Positions 6,353-6,558 of a stretch of 6,558 nt of DNA are shown here, one piece after another. The notes under the pieces were generated by a model. That model had not been told where the DNA came from and searched no databases. It saw nothing but the letters and a program-made list of their open reading frames with translations. The stretch is from positions 1 through 6,558 of the forward strand of contig CAADWC010000172.1 in NCBI GenBank assembly GCA_900752625.1. Direction: 5' to 3'. This stretch comes from Oscillospiraceae bacterium (GTDB taxonomy: Bacteria; Bacillota; Clostridia; Oscillospirales; Ruminococcaceae). The translations under genes were made by a program, and so were the position numbers. Numbering within the stretch: position 1 is the first letter of the stretch; each line of letters starts with the position of its first letter.

Positions 6353-6558
6353 ATGATTGCAAATATGAAGCATTTTATAGCGTATTTGTTCTGCATTGCC
6401 GTTGCGGCGGCAATTGCTGTTCTTATAGACGGAAGCGGAGGAATAATGATCGGGCTGATACTTGTTTCGGCGCTGATATTTTCCGAGCTGATACTGCTGT
6501 TTTTCAGAAAGAAGATAAGCTTTGAGGTAGAATGTTCGCAGAAGCTGCTGTCCAAAGG
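6353..6558 (+). CDS. Membrane protein, probable DUF58 family (N-terminal part, 3' end outside window)
   Basis: Only 68 codons are present. The visible protein has a short N-terminus with Lys6 and His7, a hydrophobic segment at about 8-25, a short linker around IDGSGG, a second hydrophobic segment at about 31-51, and then RKK followed by a beta-like stretch, ISFEVECSQKLLSK. This two-helix hairpin with both ends predicted in the cytoplasm, directly after a MoxR gene, is the usual layout of DUF58 proteins, whose cytoplasmic vWA-like domain would lie beyond the window. The DUF58 domain itself is not visible, so the name is inferred from context. The in-frame stop at 6344 limits the start to the ATG at 6353 or the ATG at 6365; the first is preferred because its TGA overlap could allow coupling with a 12-codon frame upstream. 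The gap to moxR is 75 bases. Confidence 0.7.
   Translation, partial: MIANMKHFIAYLFCIAVAAAIAVLIDGSGGIMIGLILVSALIFSELILLFFRKKISFEVECSQKLLSK

Noticed and set aside
6163..6555. A 130-codon minus-strand frame opposite the moxR end and DUF58-like gene
   Set aside because: It is antisense to the moxR lid domain and the membrane segments, with no family resemblance or start signals.

Overview
This window looks like ordinary chromosome from a Gram-positive bacterium of the class Clostridia. A Ruminococcus-like member of the Oscillospiraceae is the best guess. The reasons are the paired GlgC and GlgD (GlgD is a Firmicutes speciality), SigA-type promoters with TTGACA/TATAAT boxes, AGGAG-type ribosome binding sites, a moderate GC content and free use of AGA and ATA codons. 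The genus is inferred, not proven. All genes are on the plus strand.

Region 1 (1-4932) is a glycogen synthesis operon in the order glgB (3' part only), glgC, glgD, glgA, with gaps of 49, 17 and 34 bases. GlgC and its paralogue GlgD would form the ADP-glucose pyrophosphorylase, GlgA would polymerise the glucosyl units, and GlgB would add the alpha-1,6 branches. Active-site residues are intact in GlgB and GlgC. GlgD has the altered active site typical of a regulatory subunit. GlgA has alanine where the classical KTGG motif has lysine. GlgB ends in a lysine-rich tail. A stem-loop about 20 bases after glgA probably ends the transcript.

Region 2 (4933-5332) is 400 bases without a convincing gene. 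It holds the glgA stem-loop, a SigA promoter matching consensus at 12 of 12 positions with a 17-base spacer, a second and weaker promoter close to the next gene, and two collinear blocks of similarity about 138 bases apart. The blocks suggest an old tandem duplication of the promoter region.

Region 3 (5333-6558) opens a second operon: a complete MoxR-family AAA+ ATPase, then the first 68 codons of a membrane protein that looks like the DUF58 partner usually found with MoxR. The 75-base junction is unusual. It has two tiny reading frames, a good Shine-Dalgarno sequence placed 19 bases from the start codon, and two mutually exclusive hairpins around it.

I see no phage, transposon, CRISPR array, tRNA or rRNA, and no clearly new multi-gene system. 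The least explained parts are the 4933-5332 regulatory stretch and the moxR/DUF58 junction.
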